Positions 36,078-45,542 are shown, counted from the first letter of the stretch. The stretch is DNA of 64,000 nucleotides from Lentilactobacillus otakiensis DSM 19908 = JCM 15040 (GCF_001434145.1 NZ_AZED01000014.1:576907-640906); one strand, 5' to 3'. The notes: a model not told the origin generated them from the letters alone. Numbers and translations are program-made.

Positions 36078-36617
36078 TTATTTACCGGATGATCCAAAAC
36101 CACCGTTGCGAGTCTGCTTTTTCTGCTGATCGTCTTGATCCGCCAACAGATAAGGCATGAAGATTCCCTGAGCGATCCGTTCACCCTTCTTGATCTTGAT
36201 GTCAGAAATCCCAAAATTCAAAATCTGCACAAAGATCTCACCTTCATTGCCGTCGTTATTATAGTAATCTGAATCAATCACGCCAATCCCATTGGGAATC
36301 ACGAGGCCGCGTTTCAATGGATTACTGGAACGATTGGCAATGATCAAAACTTCGTCAGGCTGCATATATGATTTAATCCCAGTTGGAATTAAAAATGGCT
36401 TGAGGATTTTTTTCGCCTGGTCAATCGTCTCTTCTTGAACAGTTTTTTCATGTTTAATGGCCCACAAAACTTTCAAAAAATTCAATTTCCAGATTGATGG
36501 CACCACAAAATCTTCGGCACTTTCAAAATCGTACCCGGCGGCATGCTCGGTGGTTCGGTATGGTAAAGTTAAATTTTTTTCGCTATATTTTGAAACAATT
36601 TCAAATCCACGTTTCAT
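36078..36617 (-). CDS. dut: dUTP diphosphatase (dUTPase)
   Basis: Hydrolyses dUTP to dUMP and PPi. 179 residues, trimeric type, with motif [13 protein letters not shown], motif [13 protein letters not shown], motif [15 protein letters not shown], motif [11 protein letters not shown] and the C-terminal flexible arm [10 protein letters not shown]. An insert of about 30 residues (near 40-75, [20 protein letters not shown]) makes it longer than the common about 145-residue form. AAGGAG lies eight bases before the ATG. Divergent from rpiA. Confidence 0.94.
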   Translation of the reverse strand: MKRGFEIVSKYSEKNLTLPYRTTEHAAGYDFESAEDFVVPSIWKLNFLKVLWAIKHEKTVQEETIDQAKKILKPFLIPTGIKSYMQPDEVLIIANRSSNPLKRGLVIPNGIGVIDSDYYNNDGNEGEIFVQILNFGISDIKIKKGERIAQGIFMPYLLADQDDQQKKQTRNGGFGSSGK

Positions 36618-36685
36618 ATGTCTGGCTCCTTCTATCGATATATTCTATTATTGTAGTATAGACTATGTGAGACAGTTTGCACAGA

Positions 36686-36714
36686 TTGACAAAAAAGGCA
36701 AAGTATCGCAGTAT
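36686..36714 (+). promoter_or_regulatory. Candidate rpiA promoter
   Basis: TTGACA (36686-36691), 17-bp spacer, CAGTAT (36709-36714). Perfect -35, weak -10. Confidence 0.6.
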
Positions 36715-36762
36715 TGTTGTGTAGTAAAACCTTTAAACAACTTTGAAATGAGGAAATTAGTA

Positions 36763-37446
36763 ATGACACATCAAGACGAGTTGAAACAGTTAGTCGGTAA
36801 AGCAGCGGTTCAGTTTGTTGAAGACGGGATGACCGTTGGTTTGGGGACCGGTACGACGGTAAAGTTCATGGTCGATGCATTAGGCCAACGCGTTAATCAG
36901 GAGCACCTCTCAATTGTCGGCGTTCCAACATCTGATCGGACCCGGGAACAAGCCAATAGCTTGGGGATTCCAACCAAGGGCGTGGACGAGGTGGACCACA
37001 TTGATCTCACCATCGACGGTGCCGACGAAATTAACAACACGTTTCAAGGGATCAAAGGTGGCGGTGCCGCTCATCTTTGGGAAAAAATCGTTGCGATCAA
37101 CTCCGATAAGAACATGTGGATCGTTGACAGCAGCAAAATGGTTGATGAGTTAGGGGCTTTCCCATTGCCGCTTGAAGTCATCCCCTATGGCAGCCAACAA
37201 CTCCTCAAACGCTTGGAAGCCAAAGGATATCAACCCGAATTTCGAATGAAAGATAACCAACGTGTCACCACCGATTCAAATAATTACGTAATTGATTTGC
37301 ATTTAGGCCAAATTGTCGATCCTCACAAGCTCGCCTTGGAATTGGATCAAATGACGGGAATCGTTGAACATGGTTTATTCTTGGACATGGTCAATACCGT
37401 AATTGTTGGTCGTGAAAATGGCCCTGAAATTATTCATGCACGATAA
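36763..37446 (+). CDS. rpiA: Ribose-5-phosphate isomerase A
   Basis: Interconverts ribose-5-phosphate and ribulose-5-phosphate. 227 residues. [11 protein letters not shown] near residue 27, [12 protein letters not shown] near residue 80 and [12 protein letters not shown] hold the active-site residues. The ATG at 36763 follows GAGGAAATTAGTA; the open frame runs about 300 bases further upstream through the promoter and dut but lacks a start signal. Important for the phosphoketolase-based sugar metabolism expected in this group. Confidence 0.97.
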   Translation: MTHQDELKQLVGKAAVQFVEDGMTVGLGTGTTVKFMVDALGQRVNQEHLSIVGVPTSDRTREQANSLGIPTKGVDEVDHIDLTIDGADEINNTFQGIKGGGAAHLWEKIVAINSDKNMWIVDSSKMVDELGAFPLPLEVIPYGSQQLLKRLEAKGYQPEFRMKDNQRVTTDSNNYVIDLHLGQIVDPHKLALELDQMTGIVEHGLFLDMVNTVIVGRENGPEIIHAR

Positions 37447-37458
37447 TCAAATATCTCG

Positions 37459-37516
37459 GAAGACAGCTGGAAACACCGATCAGTTACGATTGGCGGCCAG
37501 CTGTCTTTATTTTTGC
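37459..37516 (+). terminator. Terminator of rpiA
   Basis: AGACAGCTGG (37461-37470) pairs with CCAGCTGTCT (37497-37506) over a 26-base loop and is followed by TTATTTTT. Confidence 0.82.
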
Positions 37517-37588
37517 CTGCTTTCACCTCACTAGCCCTTTTACAAAAATGAGCGTAAAATAAGATTCTATTAAGGAGAGTGATCATTT

Positions 37589-38923
37589 TTGACAGCAGAA
37601 ATTAATTTAGATCAGATCAACAAGTACCAAAAGAATCTTGATAACCGCAAAGATTCTAAAGTGATTGAACGCGCCGTCACTCATCAAGGCATTCTGGAAA
37701 GCAGTGAGGATTTCACCGCTGAAGGTAAGATGAGCCCCGTATTTTCAATTGATCTTTCAACTGGAAAGGTTGCTGACCAAAAGCAAAGCGGTCGTTGCTG
37801 GATGTTTGCCGCATTAAACACGATGCGGATTCACCTCATGAACACTTATAAAGTCCCTGACGACTTTGAGTTATCCCAAAACTACACCAATTTCTGGGAC
37901 AAATTTGAAAAGTCAAACTACTTCTTGGAAAATGTTTTGAAGACTGCTGACCAACCATTGGATTCACGAAAAGTTGCCTGGTTGATGGCAACTCCTCAAC
38001 AAGATGGTGGTCAATGGGACATGCTTTGTGCATTAATCGAAAAGTACGGTATCGTGCCCAAGTCAGCTATGCCGGAAACATTTAACAGTAACCGTTCATC
38101 TCAACTCAATAAATTTTTAAACTTAAAACTGCGTCACGATGCTGTTGCCCTGCGTGAACTGGTTGCCGACCATGCTTCGGACGCTAAGATTGCAGAAACC
38201 AAGGACACCATGATGAATGAAGTTTACCGTATGTTGACATACGCTCTCGGTGAACCAGCTACCAAATTCGACTTCGAATACCGCGACAAAGATAAAAATT
38301 ATCATTTTGACGCTGGCATTACCCCACAGGAATTCTTCAAAAAATATGTGAACTTGAATCTTGAAGACTATGTTTCCTTAATCAATTCACCAACTGATGA
38401 CAAGCCATTTAACAAAACCTACACCATTGAAATGCTAGGCAACGTGGTGAACGGCCGTCCAGTTAAACATTTGAACCTGGAAATGACTGAACTGAAGAAA
38501 TTGGCTATCAAACAACTTCAAAATGGTGAATCCGTTTGGTTTGGTAGTGATGTTGGTCAAAGTTCAAACACTAAAAAAGGAATCATGGACACCAGCCTCT
38601 ACGCACCTGATGAATTATTTGATTCAGATTTATCGATGTCCAAGGCCGAACGTCTGGATTACGGCGAAAGCCTGATGACCCACGCCATGGTGATCACCGG
38701 TGTTGATTTGGTTGACGGTAAACCAACTAAATGGAAGGTTGAAAACAGCTGGGGAGAAAAAGTTGGTACCAAAGGTTACTTTGTCATGAGTGACGACTGG
38801 ATGAACGAATTTGTTTATCAGTTCGTCATTAACAAGAAGTACCTTACCCCAGACCAACTTGAAGCTCAAAAGCAGGAGCCAACTGTCTTGAAGCCATGGG
38901 ATCCGATGGGTGCCTTAGCCTAG
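37589..38923 (+). CDS. pepC: Aminopeptidase C (C1 family, bleomycin hydrolase type)
   Basis: 444-residue cytosolic cysteine peptidase that trims peptides from the N-terminus, part of milk-protein use in lactic acid bacteria. Catalytic Cys in QKQSGRCWMFAALN near residue 70, His in LMTHAMVITGVD near residue 365 and Asn in KVENSWGEK near residue 387. The start is a TTG eight bases after AAGGAGAG. Ends before a strong terminator. Confidence 0.96.
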   Translation: MTAEINLDQINKYQKNLDNRKDSKVIERAVTHQGILESSEDFTAEGKMSPVFSIDLSTGKVADQKQSGRCWMFAALNTMRIHLMNTYKVPDDFELSQNYTNFWDKFEKSNYFLENVLKTADQPLDSRKVAWLMATPQQDGGQWDMLCALIEKYGIVPKSAMPETFNSNRSSQLNKFLNLKLRHDAVALRELVADHASDAKIAETKDTMMNEVYRMLTYALGEPATKFDFEYRDKDKNYHFDAGITPQEFFKKYVNLNLEDYVSLINSPTDDKPFNKTYTIEMLGNVVNGRPVKHLNLEMTELKKLAIKQLQNGESVWFGSDVGQSSNTKKGIMDTSLYAPDELFDSDLSMSKAERLDYGESLMTHAMVITGVDLVDGKPTKWKVENSWGEKVGTKGYFVMSDDWMNEFVYQFVINKKYLTPDQLEAQKQEPTVLKPWDPMGALA

Positions 38924-38943
38924 ATAATTGTGCTTATAAAAGA

Positions 38944-38985
38944 TAAATACGACAAATCAGGTCATCTGATTTGTCGTATTTTTGT
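38944..38985. terminator. Terminator of pepC
   Basis: AATACGACAAATCAG pairs perfectly with CTGATTTGTCGTATT over GTCAT and is followed by TTTTG. Mirror-symmetric enough to work for either strand. Confidence 0.88.
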
Positions 38986-39038
38986 TTGGATGAATTTTTT
39001 GTTTTGGTAACTGAAGTGGATTGGTTGAGATTAGTTTG

Positions 39039-39060
39039 CTGAAACGTGTTCCACACTCTA
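39039..39060 (-). repeat. Remnant C of the palindromic repeat element
   Basis: Minus strand AGAGTGTGGAACACGTTTC: the left end of the element family joined directly to the right end, with the whole inner palindrome missing. It lies a few bases after the gpmA stop codon (TAGAGTAGAGTG), in the same direction as that gene, like the full copies. Confidence 0.65.
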
Positions 39061-39062
39061 CT

Positions 39063-39734
39063 CTATTCCATAAAGCTTTTCGAAATAATATTTAAGTTTT
39101 GATCAAAATCATACCGAATCGGCTTACCATTTGGCACTTCAACATTGGGAATATCGGCATCCGAGATGTTCTCCAAGAACTTAATCAAGGCTCGCAAAGT
39201 GCTTCCATGGGCCACAATCAGCTGGTTCTTGCCATCCAGCAGCCTGGGAGCAATCTCATCGACCCAATATGGAATCAACCGTCGCTGGGCCATCTCAAGG
39301 CTCTCCCCCAGCGGAATCTTGACGCCATATCGATCATAGCGTGAATCTTCATCTCGTTTGTTTAACAACGGCGGCACAACGGTAAAGCTCCGCCGCCAAA
39401 TTTTAAGCTGCTTGGCACCAACTTGCTCTTTGACCTTTAATTTGTTTTTGCCCCGCAAGCCACCATAGTGCCGCTCGTTGAGGCGCCAGGACTTATGTTC
39501 CGGAATAAAATTCTGGCCAATTTCATCTAAGACAATGTTGGTCGTGATAATTGCCCGTTTTAAGAATGAGGTGTGAACGTCATCAAACTGAAGTTCGGAT
39601 TTTGCAATGACTTTTCCTGCCGTATGGGCTTGTTCGACGCCTTTATCAGTTAGAGAAACGTCACTCCAGCCAGTAAAAATATTGTCCCGGTTCGCTTGAC
39701 TTTCCCCATGGCGCATGATTACTAATGTCGGCAC
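39063..39734 (-). CDS. gpmA: 2,3-bisphosphoglycerate-dependent phosphoglycerate mutase
   Basis: Glycolytic interconversion of 3- and 2-phosphoglycerate via a phosphohistidine. The histidine phosphatase signature [20 protein letters not shown] is at the N-terminus; [11 protein letters not shown] near residue 85 and [14 protein letters not shown] near residue 175 complete the site. I start at the GTG at 39734 ([10 protein letters not shown]..., 223 residues) because GAGG is eight bases ahead; the TTG seven codons upstream has no ribosome site. Lies between pepC and an AEC transporter. A paralogue may exist elsewhere. Confidence 0.93.
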   Translation of the reverse strand: MPTLVIMRHGESQANRDNIFTGWSDVSLTDKGVEQAHTAGKVIAKSELQFDDVHTSFLKRAIITTNIVLDEIGQNFIPEHKSWRLNERHYGGLRGKNKLKVKEQVGAKQLKIWRRSFTVVPPLLNKRDEDSRYDRYGVKIPLGESLEMAQRRLIPYWVDEIAPRLLDGKNQLIVAHGSTLRALIKFLENISDADIPNVEVPNGKPIRYDFDQNLNIISKSFME

Positions 39735-39782
39735 ATTTACATCCTCTTTACTCAAATTAATTTGTTCACAAATAATATTATA

Positions 39783-39805
39783 AAAAAGATGACCTCAGTC
39801 ACCTT
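39783..39805 (-). terminator. Terminator after AEC transporter gene
   Basis: Minus strand AAGGTGAC pairs with GTCATCTT over TGAG, followed by TTTTAT. Confidence 0.7.
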
Positions 39806-39861
39806 CTAATCTTTTCAACTTTCTCATTGATCTTGCGAACAGATTTAGTGTAGCATTTCTC

Positions 39862-40806
39862 CTAAAGCTTCTCAACCAAGACCATCAGGAGCGGGATCAT
39901 GACCAAACTCAGCAACGTTGTTTCTGCAACCATGATCGATGCATATTCAGAATCGGCATGGTACAGTCTTGACACAACTGGTGCATTGGTCATGATCGGC
40001 ATCGCCGACTGCATGATAAATACTTGCTTCATCATCACTGGAAGCGGTGTTGGAATGACCAAGAGCGACATAATAATTGGCGCCAGCATGAAACGGCCAA
40101 ACAAGATCAAGAAATTGCTGCGGTCAAAATGCACATTGGTCAAATCAACACTATTAATTGAAATTCCAATAAAAATCATTGAGAGTGGAATCGTTAAATT
40201 CCCTATGTAATTAAAGTCCTGCATCAAAAAGTCCGGCAGCGTGACGTGCAGTAATACCAATACCACGCCAAGCATAAAACCAAGCAGTGGCGGCGAGAAA
40301 ACCTTCTTCAGCGTCTGTTTCCAATTAAAGGAAGCTTCACCCTTACCATCTTTTTGAATCAGGTAAACACCCAGCGTCCAGAAGAAGGTCGTGTTGGCCA
40401 TATAATAAACCAAGACAAAGGGTAAACTGGATTTTCCGAACAATGCCATGTTGACAGGTAATCCAACAAACACGGTATTTGAGTTGGAGAACATGGACAT
40501 GAATAATCCTGAATGCATCTTCGGAATCTTTGCGAATCTAACAACTAAGACGGAGACAATGTATAGCAATAACATCGAAACAATTGGGAAAAATAAATCC
40601 GGTAGCGTTGTGAGCAGCTTCTTGGCAGTAAATTTTTCCATAATCGTTGAAATCATATACGCCGGCAAAGCAACTTGGGTAACCAAACGGGCAATCATGC
40701 TGGTCATCTTACCATCGAACCAATCGTTTCTGGCTAATATAAATCCCAGGGCAATCATAATTAAAATGATCAAAACCCCGGAAACAGCATTAACAAATAC
40801 TTCCAT
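39862..40806 (-). CDS. AEC-family (auxin efflux carrier-like) transporter
   Basis: 314-residue inner membrane protein with about ten hydrophobic segments in two halves, typical of the AEC/MleP group. Members move organic acids such as malate or lactate in lactic acid bacteria, but the substrate cannot be read from the sequence. I start at the ATG at 40806, seven bases after GAGGA; an ATG two codons upstream abuts that site. Faces the divergent LCP gene. Confidence 0.85.
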   Translation of the reverse strand: MEVFVNAVSGVLIILIMIALGFILARNDWFDGKMTSMIARLVTQVALPAYMISTIMEKFTAKKLLTTLPDLFFPIVSMLLLYIVSVLVVRFAKIPKMHSGLFMSMFSNSNTVFVGLPVNMALFGKSSLPFVLVYYMANTTFFWTLGVYLIQKDGKGEASFNWKQTLKKVFSPPLLGFMLGVVLVLLHVTLPDFLMQDFNYIGNLTIPLSMIFIGISINSVDLTNVHFDRSNFLILFGRFMLAPIIMSLLVIPTPLPVMMKQVFIMQSAMPIMTNAPVVSRLYHADSEYASIMVAETTLLSLVMIPLLMVLVEKL

Positions 40807-41017
40807 AGACATTCCTCAATTCTAAAAATCAATAACAATGAATTATTATAGCACAATTAGAATCCACAGCCGGTTATAATTTTTGGTATAATTGAACAAG
40901 TTGGCCACAACTGATGTTACAATTATTAAATAATGTTTAAATAACCTAAGATTTCTGCAATCAAGTCCAAATCTGCCATATACTTTTGGAAGAATTTTTT
41001 GTAAATGAGGAGTCAAT

Positions 41018-42115
41018 ATGCCATCAGATAAAGATAACAATAACGATTTTGAACCAGTATATTCACGCCGGGCTGACAAGAAACCCCACTATAAGCAAAA
41101 GAACCATCGCCGCCGAAGAATCATTGGCTGGAGTATCTTTTTTGTCCTACTAGTTGCCCTTGGTGGTGGCTTGGTCTGGGGATACGGTGCCTATAAGAGT
41201 GCCAAGTCGACATTCAAACAAACCTACGATTCAACCAACGTGGCCAAAGCTAGAAACGTTTCGTCAGTCATTCAGCAAGGCAAGCCACTTTCGATTCTCT
41301 TGTTGGGAACTGATACCGGTGCTTTGGGTCGTCACGATACCGGCCGGACTGATACAATGATCGTCGCTTCTGTGAACCCTAAGAAGAAGACTATTCATTT
41401 AACCAGTATCGCACGAGACACCAAAGTGGTGGTTCCCGGCGATACGCAATCATATGAAAAGATCAACGCTGCTTATACAATTGGTGGTGCGGGAACGGCA
41501 GTTAAAACTGTTCAGAATCTTCTAGATATTCCGATTGATTTTTACGCAATTATCAACATGGGTGGCTTGGAAAAAATGGTTAATGCTGTTGGAGGGGTTG
41601 ACGTTACCCCACCACTGACATTCCAATATGGTGCTGCTAACGTTGTTAAGGGAAAGAAAATCCATTTGAATGGCAAGCAGGCCTTAGACTACTCCAGAAT
41701 GCGTGACGATGATCCTCGCGGCGATTATGGCCGTCAAGCACGTCAACGTCAAATCATTAAGAAATTAGTCATGAAGGGTTTGAACATCACATCCCTTCCC
41801 CGATATAAATCAATTCTTTCATCCTTATCAGGCAACATGAAGACTGATATGACATTCGATGATATGATTGCCATTCGAGCTAAATACGGTGACGCTACTC
41901 ATCACATCAAGTCACAAACCCTTCAGGGTGAAAATGCAATGATCGATGGGCTTTCGTACCAAGTTGTCCCACAAACTGAGTTACTCAGGGTTTCAAACGA
42001 CATTCGGACCTCACTTGGTTTAGCGAAGTCGTCCAAGCTTCAAACCAGTCAAACCAATACTGATGATGGTACGGGTGCAGCAACCCAGTCATCATCAACT
42101 TACAACGGGTATTAA
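41018..42115 (+). CDS. LytR-CpsA-Psr (LCP) family cell-wall glycopolymer transferase
   Basis: Attaches teichoic acid or polysaccharide to peptidoglycan. 365 residues: a short basic cytosolic N-terminus (KPHYKQKNHRRRRI), one membrane segment (IFFVLLVALGGGLVWGYGAY), then the LCP domain with SILLLGTDTGALGRHDTGRTDTMIVASV, TSIARDTKVVVPGD and YSRMRDDDPRGDYGRQARQRQ. A Ser/Thr/Gln-rich tail ends the protein. GAGGAGTCAAT precedes the ATG. Monocistronic, with its own terminator. Confidence 0.93.
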   Translation: MPSDKDNNNDFEPVYSRRADKKPHYKQKNHRRRRIIGWSIFFVLLVALGGGLVWGYGAYKSAKSTFKQTYDSTNVAKARNVSSVIQQGKPLSILLLGTDTGALGRHDTGRTDTMIVASVNPKKKTIHLTSIARDTKVVVPGDTQSYEKINAAYTIGGAGTAVKTVQNLLDIPIDFYAIINMGGLEKMVNAVGGVDVTPPLTFQYGAANVVKGKKIHLNGKQALDYSRMRDDDPRGDYGRQARQRQIIKKLVMKGLNITSLPRYKSILSSLSGNMKTDMTFDDMIAIRAKYGDATHHIKSQTLQGENAMIDGLSYQVVPQTELLRVSNDIRTSLGLAKSSKLQTSQTNTDDGTGAATQSSSTYNGY

Positions 42116-42124
42116 AAATAAATT

Positions 42125-42177
42125 AAAAATGAGGTTGGAACAAAAGCATAAACTTTTGTTTCAACCTCATTTTTTCG
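42125..42177. terminator. Terminator between LCP gene and PTS operon
   Basis: AAAATGAGGTTGGAACAAAAG pairs with CTTTTGTTTCAACCTCATTTT. A long stem between two convergent units, flanked by A and T runs. It belongs to the GACAAAAG-core group. Confidence 0.88.
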
Positions 42178-42183
42178 TGTTTT

Positions 42184-43032
42184 TTAAACTAAAATACCAG
42201 CAAAATAGCCAAAGATTCCAAGAACAAACAGTCCCAAAATGATCCAGATTGGAGATATCCGCTTTCGAATGAGCCAGACACAGACCAACGTTAGAATGAT
42301 TGGGGCAATCACATCAATACTTGAATTAGCAATTTTACCCATTAGATTACCGCCCGAGCCGCCAAAGAAGCCAGCTAGTGGAGCAAAATCTATTTTCACC
42401 CATCTGGCGACGATAACTCCCATCATAAAGACACCAAAGATAGAGGTAGCGTTGGCAACATACTTGATAATTCCAGTATTGAATAGATTAATAATATCTG
42501 TCCCACGATGATAGCCAGCCATTTGGGTAACATAGCGAAACACGAGCCGCAGTATATTCCATGCAGTGAAAAAGAGGATTGGGCCCATGATACCATAACC
42601 ACTCAACACCAAACTGGCAGCAAATGCTGATAAGACTGGTCGGATTGTTCCCAACCAAATTGGATCTCCAAAGCCACCCATCGGTCCCATCATGGCCGTT
42701 TTGGTAGCGTTGATCGTATCATCTGAAATATCAGCACCATTTGCCCGCTGCTCTTCCATCGATAACACAACGCCGGTAATCAACGACTGCATGATTGGAG
42801 CAGTGTTAAAGAATCCCAAATGTCGCTTCATTGCAGCTTTTCGTTGATCTCCGGCTGGATATAAACGCTTGATTGCAGGAGCCATTATGTAAGCAAATCC
42901 CAAGTTCTGCATCCGTTCAAAGTTCCACGAGCCCTGTTCAATTCCAGAACGCCAGAAGATCCGGAAAAAGTCCACCTTATGCAAGTGAACCGGTTGTTGG
43001 GCATTTATGTGACTATTTTGATTATTTTCCAT
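42184..43032 (-). CDS. PTS mannose-family EIID component
   Basis: Membrane subunit of a mannose-type (Man) phosphotransferase system, 282 residues. It starts with a soluble stretch containing FFRIFWRSGIEQGSWNFERMQNLGFAY, followed by the EIID signature GPMGGFGDPIWLGTIRPV and several C-terminal hydrophobic helices. The ATG at 43032 is preceded by GGAGTTGGGGATTG; the longer frame runs back into EIIC. Last gene of EIIA-B-C-D. Confidence 0.92.
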   Translation of the reverse strand: MENNQNSHINAQQPVHLHKVDFFRIFWRSGIEQGSWNFERMQNLGFAYIMAPAIKRLYPAGDQRKAAMKRHLGFFNTAPIMQSLITGVVLSMEEQRANGADISDDTINATKTAMMGPMGGFGDPIWLGTIRPVLSAFAASLVLSGYGIMGPILFFTAWNILRLVFRYVTQMAGYHRGTDIINLFNTGIIKYVANATSIFGVFMMGVIVARWVKIDFAPLAGFFGGSGGNLMGKIANSSIDVIAPIILTLVCVWLIRKRISPIWIILGLFVLGIFGYFAGILV

Positions 43033-43045
43033 CAATCCCCAACTC

Positions 43046-43849
43046 CTATAAATCGTCCAGTTCCTTATCAAAGTCATCCAAATCGTCATCGTCGCCACTG
43101 GTCCCATTGGAATCGCCGTGTCGTCGACTCACGATCCAAACAAAACTGATTGCAACAATCAATCCAAATCCTGCCAAAACAAAGATATTGACGTCCGTAA
43201 AAATCGCAAGTAAAAAGCCAACCACAAACCAAATCCATAGCGACTTGCTGACCATCATGTTGATCAAATTGGCAAACCCAACTGCAGCAACCATCCCAAT
43301 CGAAACAGCAATCCCATTGGTAATCACCGCGGGTACCTGTTGCATTAACTGATGTATGTATTGCGGAGAAATCAACATCACTAAAACAGTTGGGATCAAA
43401 ACTCTGAGGCCTTGAATACCCAGACTCAACAAATGAATCCTATCCATTCTAGCAATTTCTGCTTTTTCAGCGGCATCGTCGGCATCGTGAACTAATTTAA
43501 CAATTGATTTTCGAATTGAAACACTCAATAACTGCCCAATCACAGCCAGTGGAATTGCCAAGGCAATTCCATGCTTAATACTCAAAGCAGCCGGTCCACA
43601 GACTAATAAGGCTGAAACAACAGAAGGCAGAGCAATGTCGGGAGCGACGGACGCCCCGATATTGATCCACCCAATTGTAATCATCTGCAAAGTTGCTCCC
43701 AAAATAATTCCAGCAGCCGGATTGCCAACCGCAAGTCCTACCAGGGTACACGCAACGATGGGTTGATACATTTGCCACTCGTCAAGAATGCCATCCATGC
43801 CGACGACAAATGCAACCAGTAAAATTAAAATGATTGAAACCACGCTCAT
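43046..43849 (-). CDS. PTS mannose-family EIIC component
   Basis: 267-residue membrane subunit with about eight hydrophobic segments; characteristic pieces are QMYQPIVACTLVGLAVGNPAAG and TLQMITIGWINIGASVAPD. It forms the sugar channel with EIID. The C-terminus ends in a striking acidic run (DDDDLDDFDKELDDL) that also resembles the acidic tails of EIIA here. Starts 18 bases after EIIB. Confidence 0.92.
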   Translation of the reverse strand: MSVVSIILILLVAFVVGMDGILDEWQMYQPIVACTLVGLAVGNPAAGIILGATLQMITIGWINIGASVAPDIALPSVVSALLVCGPAALSIKHGIALAIPLAVIGQLLSVSIRKSIVKLVHDADDAAEKAEIARMDRIHLLSLGIQGLRVLIPTVLVMLISPQYIHQLMQQVPAVITNGIAVSIGMVAAVGFANLINMMVSKSLWIWFVVGFLLAIFTDVNIFVLAGFGLIVAISFVWIVSRRHGDSNGTSGDDDDLDDFDKELDDL

Positions 43850-43867
43850 TTGTTTACCTTCTGTTCA

Positions 43868-44371
43868 TTAAAAGCCCTTTTTGTCTAAAAGTTTTGGTAG
43901 ATCTTCTTTTTTCTCAGCTGGAATTTTTTGAGCATAGACATCCAAATGAAAATCGTCCGCTAAGGATCGAATCTCCTTGGCAATTTCATCATTCATTGAG
44001 ATTGCATCTGTAAGCATACTCATCCCGTCCGAATAGGCAATGCTGCCTATATTGATGCCGATTTTCGAGAAATCAATGCCACCCTCGGCCAGTTTCAGCA
44101 TGTCAGCCACCGTTTCAGTTAACAGCAGCGTGTTGAAAGAATCAAACCTGGAATCAAAGTAGGCTCTGATCATCTTATTAACACTTACAACATTTGCCTT
44201 AACACCAGGTGGTGCCACCTGGGTAATCAATGTCTTTCGTAAAGGATCCTTGGCAACTGAATCAGAAACTACCATGATCCGGTTAGGCTTAACTGCTCTG
44301 GTCCAAAATGTGGCAACTTGACCATGCAGTAAACGGCTATCCACTCTGGCAAGTCGAATATCCATTGTCAT
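43868..44371 (-). CDS. PTS mannose-family EIIB component
   Basis: Cytosolic phosphocarrier, 167 residues. The phosphorylated His is in RVDSRLLHGQVATFW (His16). Members of this family pass the phosphate to the sugar. The ATG at 44371 overlaps the EIIA stop codon (TGATG) and GGAG lies ten bases upstream. The sugar taken up by the system is not evident; mannose, fructose, sorbose and amino sugars are all possible. Confidence 0.92.
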   Translation of the reverse strand: MTMDIRLARVDSRLLHGQVATFWTRAVKPNRIMVVSDSVAKDPLRKTLITQVAPPGVKANVVSVNKMIRAYFDSRFDSFNTLLLTETVADMLKLAEGGIDFSKIGINIGSIAYSDGMSMLTDAISMNDEIAKEIRSLADDFHLDVYAQKIPAEKKEDLPKLLDKKGF

Positions 44372-44793
44372 CACAAATCATCTCCTAAATCGTCATCATC
44401 CGTAGGCAGTGTAAACTGGCGAATCGAATCGTCGGAAATTTCGTTTATTTTATTGACTAATTCCGTCAAAGTGGAGTTGCGGGCCATGTAGGCCTCCAAT
44501 AAAATTGGCAGATTAACGCCGGCAATCAGTGCCATCGATTCAGGATTCTCGGCCACAATCTGGGCGGAAGCGTTAAATGGCGAACCACCCCACAGATCTG
44601 CCAAAATCAGTGTTTGAGCGTCTTTGGGAAATTTACCCAATGTTGCCTTTACCTTCGTTGAAAGTGAAGCGACGCCATCATTAGCAGCCAATGAGACCCA
44701 CCCAACCTGGTTCTGCTTGCCAGCAATCATTTCTGCTGTCTGAATTAAGCTCTTCGCAAAGTCTCCGTGACTCACAACCAAAATTGAAATCAT
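44371..44793 (-). CDS. PTS mannose-family EIIA component
   Basis: 140-residue cytosolic carrier; phosphorylated His in ILVVSHGDFAKSL (His9) and the later DLWGGSPFNAS stretch are diagnostic. It ends in an acidic tail (TDDDDLGDDL). EIIA and EIIB are separate proteins, unlike the fused EIIAB of glucose/mannose ManL. First gene of the operon, behind a promoter region with two direct repeats. Confidence 0.92.
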   Translation of the reverse strand: MISILVVSHGDFAKSLIQTAEMIAGKQNQVGWVSLAANDGVASLSTKVKATLGKFPKDAQTLILADLWGGSPFNASAQIVAENPESMALIAGVNLPILLEAYMARNSTLTELVNKINEISDDSIRQFTLPTDDDDLGDDL

Positions 44794-44814
44794 TTGCCCA
44801 CCTATTTTCTTAAA

Positions 44815-44852
44815 ATATCACAAAGTCTGTTTACACCAAATATATCACAAAA
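44815..44852. promoter_or_regulatory. Direct repeats before the PTS operon
   Basis: ATATCACAAA occurs twice, at 44815-44824 and 44842-44851, 27 bp apart, just upstream of EIIA. On the minus strand each reads TTTGTGATAT. A third partial copy (AAATATCACA, 45523-45532) lies upstream of the HAD gene. They could bind a shared regulator; none is identified. TTGTGA is also half of a Rex site. Confidence 0.5.
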
Positions 44853-44873
44853 CAAGCCACAAGTTCTGTCGAA

Positions 44874-45491
44874 TTACTCAATTGTCAGTAAGTCGGCCGG
44901 TGCCTTGAGATAATAATCGGTATCGACAAAGTCAGCGGACTTCTTAGTTCGCCAGCCAGCCAATGCAAATTTTACATTTGCGGCATGCGCTGCTTGAAGA
45001 TCAAACTTCGTGTCACCAATATAAATTGTTGTCTCTGGAGTGGCATCAAGTTTCTCAATCCCCTTCAGAATCATATCGGGTGCCGGCTTCCCGTTCTTAA
45101 TTTCGTTGGAAAAAACAAATTGATCAAAGTATTGATCCAAGGCAAATTTGGTAACATCTCGATGAAACTCAGCTTCCACTTTGGAAGTTGCAATGGCAGT
45201 TTTAACATTTGGATCTGCATGCAGTTTCTTAACAACATCCTCAATGCCATCATAAACACGGGCATACTGGGTATAATCCTTGATTTTGGCAAACCATTGG
45301 TCACGAATATCCACAGGGTCCTTAACACCAAGCGTTCGAACTGTATCCATCGACGTAATCCCAAACAATTTCACAACGTCTTCATAGGAAAAGTTATAGC
45401 CATTCTCCAACAAGGTCTTATGTAATGGCAGCATATACATCTTTTCAGTGTCAATCAGTGTTCCATCTACATCAAAAATAAAATAATTCAT
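44874..45491 (-). CDS. HAD-superfamily phosphatase (phosphoglycolate phosphatase/beta-PGM-like)
   Basis: 205 residues. HAD motif I FIFDVDGTLIDTEKM at the N-terminus, motif II IATSK near residue 105, motif III Lys in KNGKPAPDMILKG and motif IV YIGDTKFDLQAA. The cap is a helical C1 type. Substrate not determined; a sugar phosphate is plausible because the mannose-family PTS operon lies directly downstream on the same strand and shares an upstream sequence box. Confidence 0.85.
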   Translation of the reverse strand: MNYFIFDVDGTLIDTEKMYMLPLHKTLLENGYNFSYEDVVKLFGITSMDTVRTLGVKDPVDIRDQWFAKIKDYTQYARVYDGIEDVVKKLHADPNVKTAIATSKVEAEFHRDVTKFALDQYFDQFVFSNEIKNGKPAPDMILKGIEKLDATPETTIYIGDTKFDLQAAHAANVKFALAGWRTKKSADFVDTDYYLKAPADLLTIE

Positions 45492-45542
45492 TCCTGCACC
45501 CCGACTATTTATTATTTGAAAAAAATATCACATGGTACACAA

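Noticed and set aside
34612..36617. Loss of disA, ispD, ispF and cysE as an unusual deletion
   Set aside because: Compared with B. subtilis they are missing from this cluster, but lactobacilli use the mevalonate pathway and commonly lack these genes here.
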